Assembly (NCBI GenBank): GCA_002325645.1
Contig: DCSN01000077.1
Coordinates: 1-12,830 of the forward strand
Source of the DNA: Pseudanabaena sp. UBA1465
GTDB taxonomy: Bacteria; Cyanobacteriota; Cyanobacteriia; Pseudanabaenales; Pseudanabaenaceae
Length of the DNA: 12,830 bases
Direction: 5' to 3'
The position numbers and the translations under genes are program-made. How positions within the stretch are numbered: position 1 is the first letter of the stretch; each line of letters begins with the position of its first letter. Positions 1 through 6,327 of the stretch are shown here, piece by piece. The notes beneath the pieces were generated by a model. The model was not told the DNA's origin. It ran no database searches and saw only the letters and a program-made list of their open reading frames with translations.

Positions 1-49
1 AAATAAACTTTAAAAAAGCTTGCAAAGCAAGCTTTTTTAAAGTTTATTT
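1..49 (-). terminator. Perfect palindromic hairpin downstream of the PBP gene
   Basis: Two 23-base arms (1-23 and 27-49) are perfect reverse complements around the triloop AAA. The outer arms are A/T-rich, so a U-tract forms on either strand. It lies about 47 bases beyond the stop of the leftward penicillin-binding protein gene and most likely ends that transcript. Because it is symmetrical it could also serve a rightward-ending gene outside the window. Confidence 0.75.
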
Positions 50-61
50 GGGTTTTAAGAA

Positions 62-74
62 AGCGCGTGGCGCT
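62..74. other. Short GC-rich hairpin just after the PBP stop codon
   Basis: AGCGC and GCGCT form a 5-bp stem around the loop GTG, about 20 bases past the stop codon of the penicillin-binding protein gene. On the minus strand it is followed by TTCTT. It may be an accessory part of the terminator zone that includes 1-49. It is short, so a role is uncertain. Confidence 0.35.
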
Positions 75-95
75 CTTATTTTAGCTAGTTTTTAG

Positions 96-2027
96 TTAGT
101 TTTTCTTTTTGCCGCCTTCTTTTTCTTGGATTTCCGCAGGTACAGGAAACTGCTCAATGGGCTGACCTGCTAAGGCTCTTTCCATAAACTTACGCCAAAT
201 TGGTACAACATAGACACCACCTGTTACGCCATTTGCCATTGGCGAATAATCATCATTGCCAATCCAGATGGCGACAGATAACTGTGGTGCATAGCCGACA
301 AACCAAGCATCACGGAAATCAGAAGTTGTACCTGTTTTACCTGCAACGGGGCGACCATCACTCATTTGGGCTTCTGTGGCTGTACCGTTAGTCACCACAC
401 CACGCAAAGTATCAGTCAAATAGGAAACGGCGATCGGATCGAGAATTAACTCAGGTTTGGGGGTATTGTCTAAAATCAAATTGCCATTGCGATCGGTGAC
501 ACGGGCAATCAATGTGGTTTTAGATTTATAGCCACCACTAGCAAATACAGCATAGGCTCCTGCTACTTCCATTGGTGTGACATCGGCGGCTCCTAGGGGC
601 AAAGAAACCACGGGCTTCATCGGGCTATTAATTCCTAGTTTGCGGCATAGGGCAACTACATTTTCATTGCCAAATTCTAGACCAAGTTTCAGGGCAGGGA
701 TATTTCGAGAAATCGCGATCGCCTGTCGAATGCTCATTGTGCCTGCGAACTTGTTGTCATAGTTGCGAGGCACATAGGGTTCATCACCATCAGGGATAGA
801 CATGGGGCTATCATCAATCCCTGAATCGGGTGTGTAATTGCCTGAGGCAAAGGCAAGATAGTAAACAAAGGGCTTGAAGGAAGAACCCAACTGTCTCCTT
901 GCGAGGACAGCACGGTTATATTGATTTTTATCAAAGTCACCCACGCCGCCAACTAAAGCCTTGACAAAGCCTGTACGAGGATCAACCGCAACTAAAGCTA
1001 ATTGATCGGCATAGGCTCCGCGATTGACTAGATCACCATGTCCTTCAGCAGCAACTTCTTCCGCGATGCGCTGTAATTTGAGATCAATGGTGGTCTGGAC
1101 ACGCAACCCCCCCTGTAAAACCACATCTCTTCCAAACTTTTCTTCTAATTCAGCAGTTACAGCCTGCGACACATAGGGAACTCGGCTCGCTTCGTAAGAG
1201 ATTCCCTGTTTACGGATCGTTATTTTCTGAGCTTTGGCTGCCTTGATCTCCGCAGGCGTTGCCCAATTAAGTTCCGCAAGGCGATCGAGGACTAAGCCTT
1301 GACGCTTTTTCGCTTCCGCAAAATTATCGACAGGATTAAAAACCGATGGGGCTTGGATTGTCCCCGCCAGAATCGCTGATTCAGCAAGCGTTAAATCAGC
1401 CGCCGATTTACCAAAATAGTTTTGAGATGCGGTTTCTGCGCCATTAGTGTTTTTACCCCAAAATACCTGATTGAGATACATCTCAAGGATTTGTTCCTTG
1501 GTAAAAACCTGTTCCACTCGCATTGCTAAAACCGCTTCAGCAACTTTACGGTTAAGGCTCCGTTCATTGGATAAAAATAAATTTTTGACTAACTGCTGGG
1601 TCAGAGTCGATCCACCTTCAACGGTTCCACCCGCATTAAAGTTAGCTAAAACTGCTCGACCAATACCATTGGGATCAATGCCCTTATGGGTGTAGAAGTA
1701 GGCATCTTCCATAGCAAGAACCGATCGCTTTAAATGGGGTGAAATGCGATCGAGGGTGACGACTTCGCGGTTAACATCCCCATGTAACCGCGCAATTAGT
1801 TCACCATTGATATCGTAAATATAGGTGGTTTCAACGGGTACATAGCCTTTTAAAACCCTGACATCAGGCAGATCTCGAAAGCTGAGGGCTAAGCCAACCA
1901 GTCCACCTGCCACAGCCGCACCGCCAACCATGATAATGCCTAGCAATGTGCCACCAACAGCTTTGAGAGTGCCTTTTATAATACTGCCAGTTAGAGAGCC
2001 AGAACGCTCTACACTATTTGATGCCAC
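96..2027 (-). CDS. Class A penicillin-binding protein (PBP1A family), bifunctional glycosyltransferase/transpeptidase
   Basis: This 643-residue protein polymerises lipid II into glycan strands and cross-links them at the outer face of the plasma membrane. A hydrophobic Gly/Ala-rich segment at residues 24-48 is the single N-terminal membrane anchor. The GT51 glycosyltransferase domain spans about 75-250, with EDAYFYTHKG (catalytic Glu about 107), GGSTLTQQLVKN (138-149) and RKVAEAVLA (160-168). The transpeptidase domain spans about 340-620, with SSFK (nucleophile Ser382, Lys385), SRN (440-442) and KTGTT (564-568). All catalytic motifs are intact and the length is normal for the family. The C-terminus ends in a short Lys-rich tail. 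It is the last gene of the leftward run, after hisE and a hairpin at 2094-2123. Cyanobacteria carry several class A PBPs, so no paralogue name is assigned. Confidence 0.95.
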   Translation of the reverse strand: MASNSVERSGSLTGSIIKGTLKAVGGTLLGIIMVGGAAVAGGLVGLALSFRDLPDVRVLKGYVPVETTYIYDINGELIARLHGDVNREVVTLDRISPHLKRSVLAMEDAYFYTHKGIDPNGIGRAVLANFNAGGTVEGGSTLTQQLVKNLFLSNERSLNRKVAEAVLAMRVEQVFTKEQILEMYLNQVFWGKNTNGAETASQNYFGKSAADLTLAESAILAGTIQAPSVFNPVDNFAEAKKRQGLVLDRLAELNWATPAEIKAAKAQKITIRKQGISYEASRVPYVSQAVTAELEEKFGRDVVLQGGLRVQTTIDLKLQRIAEEVAAEGHGDLVNRGAYADQLALVAVDPRTGFVKALVGGVGDFDKNQYNRAVLARRQLGSSFKPFVYYLAFASGNYTPDSGIDDSPMSIPDGDEPYVPRNYDNKFAGTMSIRQAIAISRNIPALKLGLEFGNENVVALCRKLGINSPMKPVVSLPLGAADVTPMEVAGAYAVFASGGYKSKTTLIARVTDRNGNLILDNTPKPELILDPIAVSYLTDTLRGVVTNGTATEAQMSDGRPVAGKTGTTSDFRDAWFVGYAPQLSVAIWIGNDDYSPMANGVTGGVYVVPIWRKFMERALAGQPIEQFPVPAEIQEKEGGKKKN

Positions 2028-2093
2028 AGCAATCTACCCTTTGATCAATTCATAGGTAATCTTACTTCATTAATAAGTATTTCGGGCGCTTAA

Positions 2094-2123
2094 GTTAAAA
2101 AAACTACGCTGTAGTTTTTTAAC
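2094..2123 (-). terminator. Hairpin terminator between hisE and the PBP gene
   Basis: GTTAAAAAAACTAC and GTAGTTTTTTAAC pair around the loop GCT, with one extra A in the left arm. On the minus strand, seven bases after the hisE stop, it gives a stem with a run of T in its 3' arm. This fits intrinsic termination of the ribosomal/hisE transcript before the PBP gene. Confidence 0.65.
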
Positions 2124-2129
2124 TCGGAT

Positions 2130-2408
2130 TTAGCGCCTTTGAGCGAGTTTGTCATATACCAATTGCAGATCGACATGATGATGGGCGATCGCCACAAGGG
2201 TGTGATAAAACAAATCGGCAACTTCAGAGGCGATCGCATCGGGATCATCATCTTTGCAAGCCATCACCACTTCGGCAGACTCTTCACCAATTTTTTTCAA
2301 AATTTTGTTATCCCCACCCGCAAAAAGTTTGCAAGTATAGGAGCTTTCTTGAGGATTTTCTCGGCGATCAATAATCACCGCAAATAACTCTGATAGAGGA
2401 TCGTTCAT
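2130..2408 (-). CDS. hisE: Phosphoribosyl-ATP pyrophosphatase (stand-alone HisE)
   Basis: HisE hydrolyses phosphoribosyl-ATP to phosphoribosyl-AMP and pyrophosphate, the second step of histidine synthesis. The 92-residue protein shows the all-alpha MazG-like metal-binding motifs: EESAE at 42-46 and EVAD at 62-65, with the family-typical DNKILKKIGEE before them. I start it at MNDPLSEL (ATG at 2406-2408). The in-frame ATG at 2447 would add 13 unlike residues and lies inside a hairpin stem. No clear Shine-Dalgarno precedes the chosen start. The usual cyanobacterial enzyme, as I know it, is a HisI-HisE fusion; here only the HisE part exists. It follows rplL after three hairpins, so it is either read through from the ribosomal operon or has a promoter close to its start. 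Confidence 0.9.
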   Translation of the reverse strand: MNDPLSELFAVIIDRRENPQESSYTCKLFAGGDNKILKKIGEESAEVVMACKDDDPDAIASEVADLFYHTLVAIAHHHVDLQLVYDKLAQRR

Positions 2409-2433
2409 AAAATAAAAGTGCTTATACAAAATG

Positions 2434-2460
2434 ATTGTGAGGCACAAAGTGCCTCACAAT
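2434..2460 (-). terminator. Perfect 12-bp hairpin (third after rplL, nearest hisE)
   Basis: ATTGTGAGGCAC and GTGCCTCACAAT pair perfectly around AAA. On the minus strand it is followed by CATTTT, a weak U-tract. It sits 25 bases upstream of the hisE start and could terminate or attenuate the rplJL transcript, or affect hisE expression. Confidence 0.55.
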
Positions 2461-2467
2461 CTTAATA

Positions 2468-2494
2468 ATAAAGGCACGCTATGCGTGCCTTTAT
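2468..2494 (-). terminator. Perfect 12-bp hairpin (second after rplL)
   Basis: ATAAAGGCACGC and GCGTGCCTTTAT pair perfectly around TAT. The TTTAT end of the 3' arm on either strand resembles a weak bidirectional terminator. It lies 7 bases from the first hairpin of this cluster and 3 bases from the third. Confidence 0.55.
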
Positions 2495-2497
2495 CGA

Positions 2498-2530
2498 ATT
2501 TGAATGTCTTGATTTGCAAGACATTCAAAT
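2498..2530 (-). terminator. Perfect 14-bp hairpin (first after rplL)
   Basis: ATTTGAATGTCTTG and CAAGACATTCAAAT pair perfectly around a 5-base loop. It begins 20 bases past the rplL stop codon on the minus strand. There is no T-run after it, so it may act as a 3'-end stabiliser rather than a terminator by itself. Confidence 0.5.
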
Positions 2531-2550
2531 CAATCAAGAATTGCCAACAA

Positions 2551-2940
2551 TTACTTGATCGAAGCCTTACCACCAGCTTCTTCGATTTGCTTCTTAGCAG
2601 CTTCAGCATCAGCCTTAGGAATACCTTCTTTAACGGTCTTAGGTGTGGATTCAACCATGTCCTTAGCGTCTTTCAAGCCTAAGCCAGTGATTTCACGGAC
2701 AATTTTAAGAACAGCGATCTTCTTATCAGCAGGTACTTCATCAAGTACCAAGTCGAAAGCGGTCTTTTCTTCAACTTCTTCAACAGCAGCAGCGCCGCCA
2801 GCAGCAGCAACCATCATACCGCCAACAGGAGCAGCAGCCGAAACGCCGAAGGTTTCTTCGATCGCCTTGACCAACTCAGAAGCCTCAAGAAGGCTCAAAG
2901 TCTTTAGTTCTTCAATAATGCTGTCGATTTTTGTAGACAT
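2551..2940 (-). CDS. rplL: 50S ribosomal protein L7/L12
   Basis: The 129-residue protein forms the mobile ribosomal stalk that recruits and activates translation GTPases. Residues 1-35 are the dimerisation domain that binds L10 (IDSIIEELKTLSLLEASELVK). Residues about 34-55 are the Ala/Gly/Val-rich hinge. Residues about 58-129 are the globular factor-binding domain, ending in GIPKADAEAAKKQIEEAGGKASIK-type sequence. Length and domain order are standard. It follows rplJ by 90 bases, a gap that contains heptamer repeats. In many bacteria rpoB comes next; here hisE does, as expected for cyanobacteria, where rpoB is elsewhere. Confidence 0.98.
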   Translation of the reverse strand: MSTKIDSIIEELKTLSLLEASELVKAIEETFGVSAAAPVGGMMVAAAGGAAAVEEVEEKTAFDLVLDEVPADKKIAVLKIVREITGLGLKDAKDMVESTPKTVKEGIPKADAEAAKKQIEEAGGKASIK

Positions 2941-2975
2941 AGTTTTTCTCTTTAATTAGTTAGATTAGGGGAATA

Positions 2976-3017
2976 ATTCGTAATTGATAATTGATAATTC
3001 GTAATTCGTAATTCGTA
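2976..3017. repeat. Six tandem heptamers (ATTCGTA/ATTGATA)
   Basis: Six consecutive 7-base units fill most of the rplJ-rplL gap, in the order ATTCGTA, ATTGATA, ATTGATA, then ATTCGTA three times, followed by a partial ATT. Short tandemly repeated heptamers (STRR) are known in cyanobacterial genomes. They lie in the transcribed spacer upstream of the rplL start. Confidence 0.85.
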
Positions 3018-3030
3018 ATTACCAACTGCT

Positions 3031-3558
3031 CTAAGCAGCTTCCTTTTCGGAAATGGCTTTGATGGCACGTCCAAGGGATTGAGGAACCTCTTTGATACCG
3101 ATCGCAATCTTGGCAGTAACTGCATTGATCGCACCAGCAATTTGCGAGATGAGTACTTCCTTAGAAGGTAAATCGGCGATCGCTTGTAAGTCTTTAGCAC
3201 TCAAAGCGCGACCTTCTAAGACACCGCCACGAAGTTCGGTTTTCTTAGATTCCTTTTGAAAAGCTTGGTAGGCTTTAACAGCACCACCAATGTCATCTTT
3301 AACAAACAAGCAAGCAGAAGGGCCAACTAGAAACTTTTCTAGAGGCTGCCATTCAGGAGTACCCGAAATAGCTTGCTTGAGCAAAGTGTTTTTAGTTGTT
3401 CTACACACCGTGCCACTTGCACGGAGCGATCGGCGGAGCTTAGTGATTTCTGCTACCGACAATGTTGCGTAATCAATTACGAAAACTAGTTGAGTTCCGT
3501 CAAACTCTTGACTGATTTTGCTGACTAGCGCTTTTTTCTGCTCTAGGGTCTTACCCAT
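3031..3558 (-). CDS. rplJ: 50S ribosomal protein L10
   Basis: The 175-residue protein anchors L12 dimers to the 23S rRNA stalk base. The N-terminal RNA-binding domain is recognisable from MGKTLEQKKALVSKI through the LRASGTVCRTTKNTLLKQAI region. The C-terminal helix that holds L12 dimers ends in LGRAIKAISEKEAA. The length is normal. The start is well supported by a strong Shine-Dalgarno (AGGAGGT) about 10 bases upstream. It lies downstream of a 311-base leader with an L10-leader-like structure and an attenuator, so I infer feedback control by L10 or the L10-L12 complex on its own mRNA, as known in other bacteria. Confidence 0.98.
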   Translation of the reverse strand: MGKTLEQKKALVSKISQEFDGTQLVFVIDYATLSVAEITKLRRSLRASGTVCRTTKNTLLKQAISGTPEWQPLEKFLVGPSACLFVKDDIGGAVKAYQAFQKESKKTELRGGVLEGRALSAKDLQAIADLPSKEVLISQIAGAINAVTAKIAIGIKEVPQSLGRAIKAISEKEAA

Positions 3559-3584
3559 GTATTTTGCACCTCCTTGTGTTTGGA

Positions 3585-3621
3585 GTTAATCACAATGGGG
3601 CGAAGCCCCATTGTGATTAAC
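3585..3621 (-). promoter_or_regulatory. Perfect 17-bp hairpin immediately upstream of the rplJ ribosome-binding site
   Basis: Arms 3585-3601 and 3605-3621 are perfectly complementary around GAA (plus strand) or TTC (minus strand, the transcript). It ends about 11 bases before the AGGAGGT of rplJ. It has no U-tract on the transcript. It could present the ribosome-binding site, mark a processing site, or be a member of the window's hairpin family inserted in the leader. Confidence 0.6.
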
Positions 3622-3640
3622 TTTTGAATCTTTAAAGTCA

Positions 3641-3673
3641 TTAAAAATGCCTCGTCTTTTCGCAGACCGAGGC
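3641..3673 (-). terminator. Intrinsic terminator (attenuator) in the rplJ leader
   Basis: On the minus strand GCCTCGGTCT and AGACGAGGC form a stem with a single bulged G around GCGAAA, followed by ATTTTT. It lies in the leader between the L10-leader motif and the rplJ start, so it can end transcription before rplJ. Its 5' arm contains CCTCGG, which is also complementary to CCGAGG in the upstream L10-leader motif (3711-3716). Confidence 0.7.
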
Positions 3674-3700
3674 TAAAAAATTATTCCAGTTTGGAATTTC

Positions 3701-3770
3701 TTTCAAATCACCTCGGCAGGAAATTAAGCCATTAGCACCTGCTGTCTATGGAGCTATTTAGTTGTTGAAA
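3701..3770 (-). promoter_or_regulatory. Ribosomal protein L10 leader (autoregulatory mRNA element)
   Basis: On the transcript, TTTCAA (3765-3770) can pair with TTGAAA (3701-3706) as a closing stem. Inside it GCAGG (3738-3742) pairs with CCTGC (3716-3720), the latter running directly into CGAGG. The GCAGGTG ... CTTAATTT-CCTGCCGAGG arrangement matches my memory of the conserved L10 leader motif that precedes rplJ in many bacteria and binds L10-L12. Position, strand and a downstream terminator all agree. The assignment is from motif recognition, without a covariance search. Confidence 0.72.
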
Positions 3771-3814
3771 TTTCTTTCTAGGCTTATTACAACGATTTAG
3801 ACTAAGGTTTTTAT

Positions 3815-3843
3815 AAACATTTTCCCTTGAAGGGAAAATGTTT
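3815..3843 (-). terminator. Hairpin after rplA
   Basis: AAACATTTTCCC and GGGAAAATGTTT form a 12-bp stem around TTGAA, starting 27 bases past the rplA stop. On the transcript it is followed by ATAAAAA rather than a T-run, so it is at best a weak terminator. It may be a 3'-end stabiliser or pause site separating rplKA from the rplJ leader. Confidence 0.45.
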
Positions 3844-3869
3844 AATTTAAATGACTTTGAAAGGCTTGA

Positions 3870-4583
3870 TTATGCCTCAGCAAGCTTGAGATCGCGCAAT
3901 GCAGAAACATCAACTTCGATTGATGGCCCCATCGTTGCGGAGACATAGAGCGATCGCCAGTAACGACCCTTTGCACCAGAAGGACGATTACGATCAATCG
4001 TTTCTTGTAGAGCCTTCAGGTTTAGCAGTAGATCTTCTGCGGTGAAAGCAGCTTTGCCAAACTGAATATGCACGATACCAGTGCGATCGGCACGGAATTC
4101 TAGCTTACCAGCTTTGAACTCATTAATTGCACCTGCAAGATCAGTAGTTACCGTACCACCCTTAGGAGACGGCATCAACCCTCTTGGACCAAGCAACTTA
4201 CCAAGTTTGGCAACTTGAGGCATCACATCAGGTGTTGCAATCAGCAAATCAAAATCCATTCTCCCCTTGCTGATCTCATCGATGAGTTCCTCAGAACCTG
4301 CGATATCTGCACCTGCGGCGGTTGCTTCAGCAACTTTTTCACCACGAGCAATAACTGCTACACGAATTGTTTGTCCTGTTCCCTTGGGTAAAGTCACTGT
4401 GGTACGCAATTGTTGGTCAGCGTACTTAGGATCAATACCTAGTCTCACGTGGGCTTCTACAGACTCAGGAAATTTTGCGGTTGCGGTTACTTTAACTAGC
4501 TCCAGAGCTTCGATAGGGGCGTAAGGACGCTCTTCTACTTTGCTTAGAGCTTCCTTAAGACGCTTTGATACTTTTTTTGCCAT
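3870..4583 (-). CDS. rplA: 50S ribosomal protein L1
   Basis: The 237-residue protein binds 23S rRNA at the L1 stalk, which moves deacylated tRNA out of the E site. The sequence is full length for the family. The start MAKKVSKRLKEAL has a good Shine-Dalgarno (AAGGAG) seven bases upstream on the minus strand. Diagnostic stretches are ALELVKVTATAKFPESVEAH near the N-terminus, the central LGKLLGPRGLMPSPKGGTV segment, and C-terminal GRYWRSLYVSATMGPSI. It lies 94 bases after rplK and precedes the rplJ leader. In other bacteria L1 represses its own operon; I did not identify an L1-binding mimic here. Confidence 0.98.
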   Translation of the reverse strand: MAKKVSKRLKEALSKVEERPYAPIEALELVKVTATAKFPESVEAHVRLGIDPKYADQQLRTTVTLPKGTGQTIRVAVIARGEKVAEATAAGADIAGSEELIDEISKGRMDFDLLIATPDVMPQVAKLGKLLGPRGLMPSPKGGTVTTDLAGAINEFKAGKLEFRADRTGIVHIQFGKAAFTAEDLLLNLKALQETIDRNRPSGAKGRYWRSLYVSATMGPSIEVDVSALRDLKLAEA

Positions 4584-4677
4584 GATTGCTCCTTCGGGGT
4601 GCGATCGGAAACATAAGTTTCCTCCCCCAATTAAGAAAGTTTATATAAAAAATTAGATGTAGGTAAGGGACAGAATG

Positions 4678-5103
4678 CTAGGCGGTAATAGTAACGCCCA
4701 TATTCTTCGCAGTACCTTCAATGATCTTCATTGCCGCGTCAATATCATTTGCATTGATATCAGGCATTTTTGTTTCTGCAATTTGACGTAGTTGATCTTT
4801 GGTGATGGAACCAACTTTTTTACGGTTAGGTTCAGCAGAACCAGAAGAAATACCAGCAGCCTTTTGGATAAGAACTGATGCAGGAGGCGTTTTGAGGATG
4901 AAGGTAAAGCTTCGATCTTCATATACAGATATTTCTACAGGAATGACCATGCCTGCTTGATCAGCAGTACGGGCATTATATTCCTTACAAAACATCATGA
5001 TGTTGACACCATGCTGACCTAGAGCAGGACCAACTGGTGGAGTTGGACTAGCTTTACCAGCATTAAGCGCTAACTTAATAATTGCTGTAACTTTTTTAGC
5101 CAT
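4678..5103 (-). CDS. rplK: 50S ribosomal protein L11
   Basis: The 141-residue protein binds the GTPase-associated centre of 23S rRNA. The N-terminal domain has the Pro-rich PTPPVGPALGQHGVNIMMFC segment (about 20-39), which contacts elongation factors and thiostrepton. The C-terminal rRNA-binding domain has VGSITKDQLRQIAETK (about 97-112) and ends IIEGTAKNMGVTI. The length is standard. It is 56 bases after nusG and 94 bases before rplA, the conserved nusG-rplK-rplA order. Confidence 0.98.
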   Translation of the reverse strand: MAKKVTAIIKLALNAGKASPTPPVGPALGQHGVNIMMFCKEYNARTADQAGMVIPVEISVYEDRSFTFILKTPPASVLIQKAAGISSGSAEPNRKKVGSITKDQLRQIAETKMPDINANDIDAAMKIIEGTAKNMGVTITA

Positions 5104-5159
5104 TTTCTCTTTTAGCCAATATAGCCGTTAAAAAATCTACAAACCTGCGTTTGAGTGAG

Positions 5160-5801
5160 TTAGTTTTGCTTTTGTACCTGATTGAACTCCAGTTCTACAG
5201 GTGTATCTCTTCCAAAAATTGAGAGAAGGGCTTTGAGTTTACTGCGCTCTAGGCTAACCTCTACCACTTCACCTTCAAAATTTTGGAAGGGTCCATTTAG
5301 CACTTTAATTTTATCGCCTTGAGCCATATCAATTTTCAGAACTGGCTCTTGCTCGACGGTGACACGGAAGATTCTTTCGACTTCTTTCTCGGTCAATGGG
5401 CGAGGCTTAACATGTCCTCGTCCTCGTCCATAATGACGTTTCTGCTCTGTACCAACGAAGTTAATTACATGGGGAGTGCTCTTAACAGCTAACCATGCAT
5501 CATCATCAACTTCTAACTGTCCGATTTCGTTTCTAACAGTCTTAATTTGGATCAGCACATATCCAGGAAAAATCTTTTCCTCAGATGTTAAACGACTACC
5601 ATCTTTCCTAAGTTTGACGGTCGGTGTCTGCGGAATTTCAATCTGCTTGATCCTATCTTCGACATCAAGGGTTTTGATGCGTTGTTCTAGGCTTGACTTG
5701 ACCTTTTTTTCACAGCCTGAAGCAATCTGAACCGCGTACCATTGAAACAGTACGTCTGATTCTTCATGGATAGATGAATGGTCGATGTCTTCGGTAAACA
5801 T
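5160..5801 (-). CDS. nusG: Transcription termination/antitermination factor NusG
   Basis: NusG binds RNA polymerase across the cleft, promotes processive elongation and can couple polymerase to the ribosome. The 213-residue protein has an NGN domain at about 20-148 (QWYAVQIASGCEKKVKSSL, then EKIFPGYVLIQ). A linker contains YGRGRGHVKPRPLTEKEVERIF. The KOW domain is at about 160-208 (GDKIKVLNGPFQNFEGEVVEV). About 18 acidic or polar residues precede the NGN core. Its ATG overlaps the secE stop by one base in TAATG (5799-5803), which suggests translational coupling. Cyanobacteria generally lack Rho, so its role here is probably pausing and processivity rather than Rho-dependent termination. Confidence 0.97.
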   Translation of the reverse strand: MFTEDIDHSSIHEESDVLFQWYAVQIASGCEKKVKSSLEQRIKTLDVEDRIKQIEIPQTPTVKLRKDGSRLTSEEKIFPGYVLIQIKTVRNEIGQLEVDDDAWLAVKSTPHVINFVGTEQKRHYGRGRGHVKPRPLTEKEVERIFRVTVEQEPVLKIDMAQGDKIKVLNGPFQNFEGEVVEVSLERSKLKALLSIFGRDTPVELEFNQVQKQN

Positions 5802-6049
5802 TATTGAAACACCTGCAATGCGATCGCCTTAAACAAAGCATCAATCAGATACACAAAAGTTGCAACCGCAACGATCATTAGAAGCACAGATGCAGATTCA
5901 CTAATTAATTGTTGACGGTTTGGCCAAACAATTTTGCTGAATTCAGCTTTAGAGTCTGCAAAAAACTTAGTTATGCCAGCATTATCAGACGTTTCTGAAT
6001 TAGCTTTTGACACTTCTTTGGGTTGCTCTTTTACTTCGTTTTTGGTCAT
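5801..6049 (-). CDS. secE: Preprotein translocase subunit SecE
   Basis: SecE clamps SecY in the SecYEG channel of the plasma or thylakoid membrane. The 82-residue protein is the short single-span form typical of cyanobacteria. A charged N-terminus of about 25 residues is followed by the conserved amphipathic helix AEFSKIVWPNRQQL (35-48) and one transmembrane helix at about 52-71 (SASVLLMIVAVATFVYLIDAL). It overlaps nusG by one base and follows tRNA-Trp by about 105 bases. The trnW-secE-nusG-rplK order is conserved. Confidence 0.96.
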   Translation of the reverse strand: MTKNEVKEQPKEVSKANSETSDNAGITKFFADSKAEFSKIVWPNRQQLISESASVLLMIVAVATFVYLIDALFKAIALQVFQ

Positions 6050-6154
6050 AGTGGCAACTCGTGAGATCCCTTTGCAATCTTTGTAAATGCGATGTGTTTA
6101 ACTACAGTCTTGAAAAACTTAAGGTCAGTCTTCGGTTGTGTGAAGATGGTGAAG

Positions 6155-6227
6155 CGCGCCCTGGAGGACTCGAACCTCCGACATCAGGTTTTGGAGACCT
6201 GCGTTCTACCAACTGAACTAAGGACGC
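6155..6227 (-). tRNA. trnW: tRNA-Trp (anticodon CCA)
   Basis: A complete 73-base cloverleaf reads on the minus strand. The acceptor stem GCGTCCT/AGGGCGC includes one G-U pair. The D-arm has TTAGTTCAGTTGGTAGAAC. The anticodon stem CAGGT/ACCTG encloses loop CTCCAAA, with the anticodon CCA at plus positions 6192-6194 (tRNA 34-36). The T-arm is GGAGG-TTCGAGT-CCTCC and the discriminator base is G. The 3' CCA is not encoded. It sits between rplS and secE, as often in cyanobacteria. Confidence 0.97.
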
Positions 6228-6327
6228 ACGTTGTGAAAACAAGATTTTGATACGTTACCAGTTATATCTCAGGTATCAATTGCTATATCAAAATAGTATT
6301 TGAAACCTAGTATAACCATAAATGGTT

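Noticed and set aside
2409..2447. N-terminal extension of hisE to an upstream ATG
   Set aside because: The extra 13 residues do not resemble HisE and their codons run into the 2434-2460 hairpin; the family start fits MNDPLSEL.
2555..2959. 134-codon plus-strand frame opposite rplL
   Set aside because: It lies fully over rplL on the other strand and encodes a Ser/Ala/Thr-rich composition typical of an antisense shadow; rplL is unmistakable.
2130..2960. Expected rpoB after rplL
   Set aside because: No RNA polymerase subunit is present; in cyanobacteria rpoB lies elsewhere, so this is not a deletion.
2976..3017. CRISPR-like array
   Set aside because: The units are 7 bases with no spacers; this is a short tandem repeat, and no cas gene is present.
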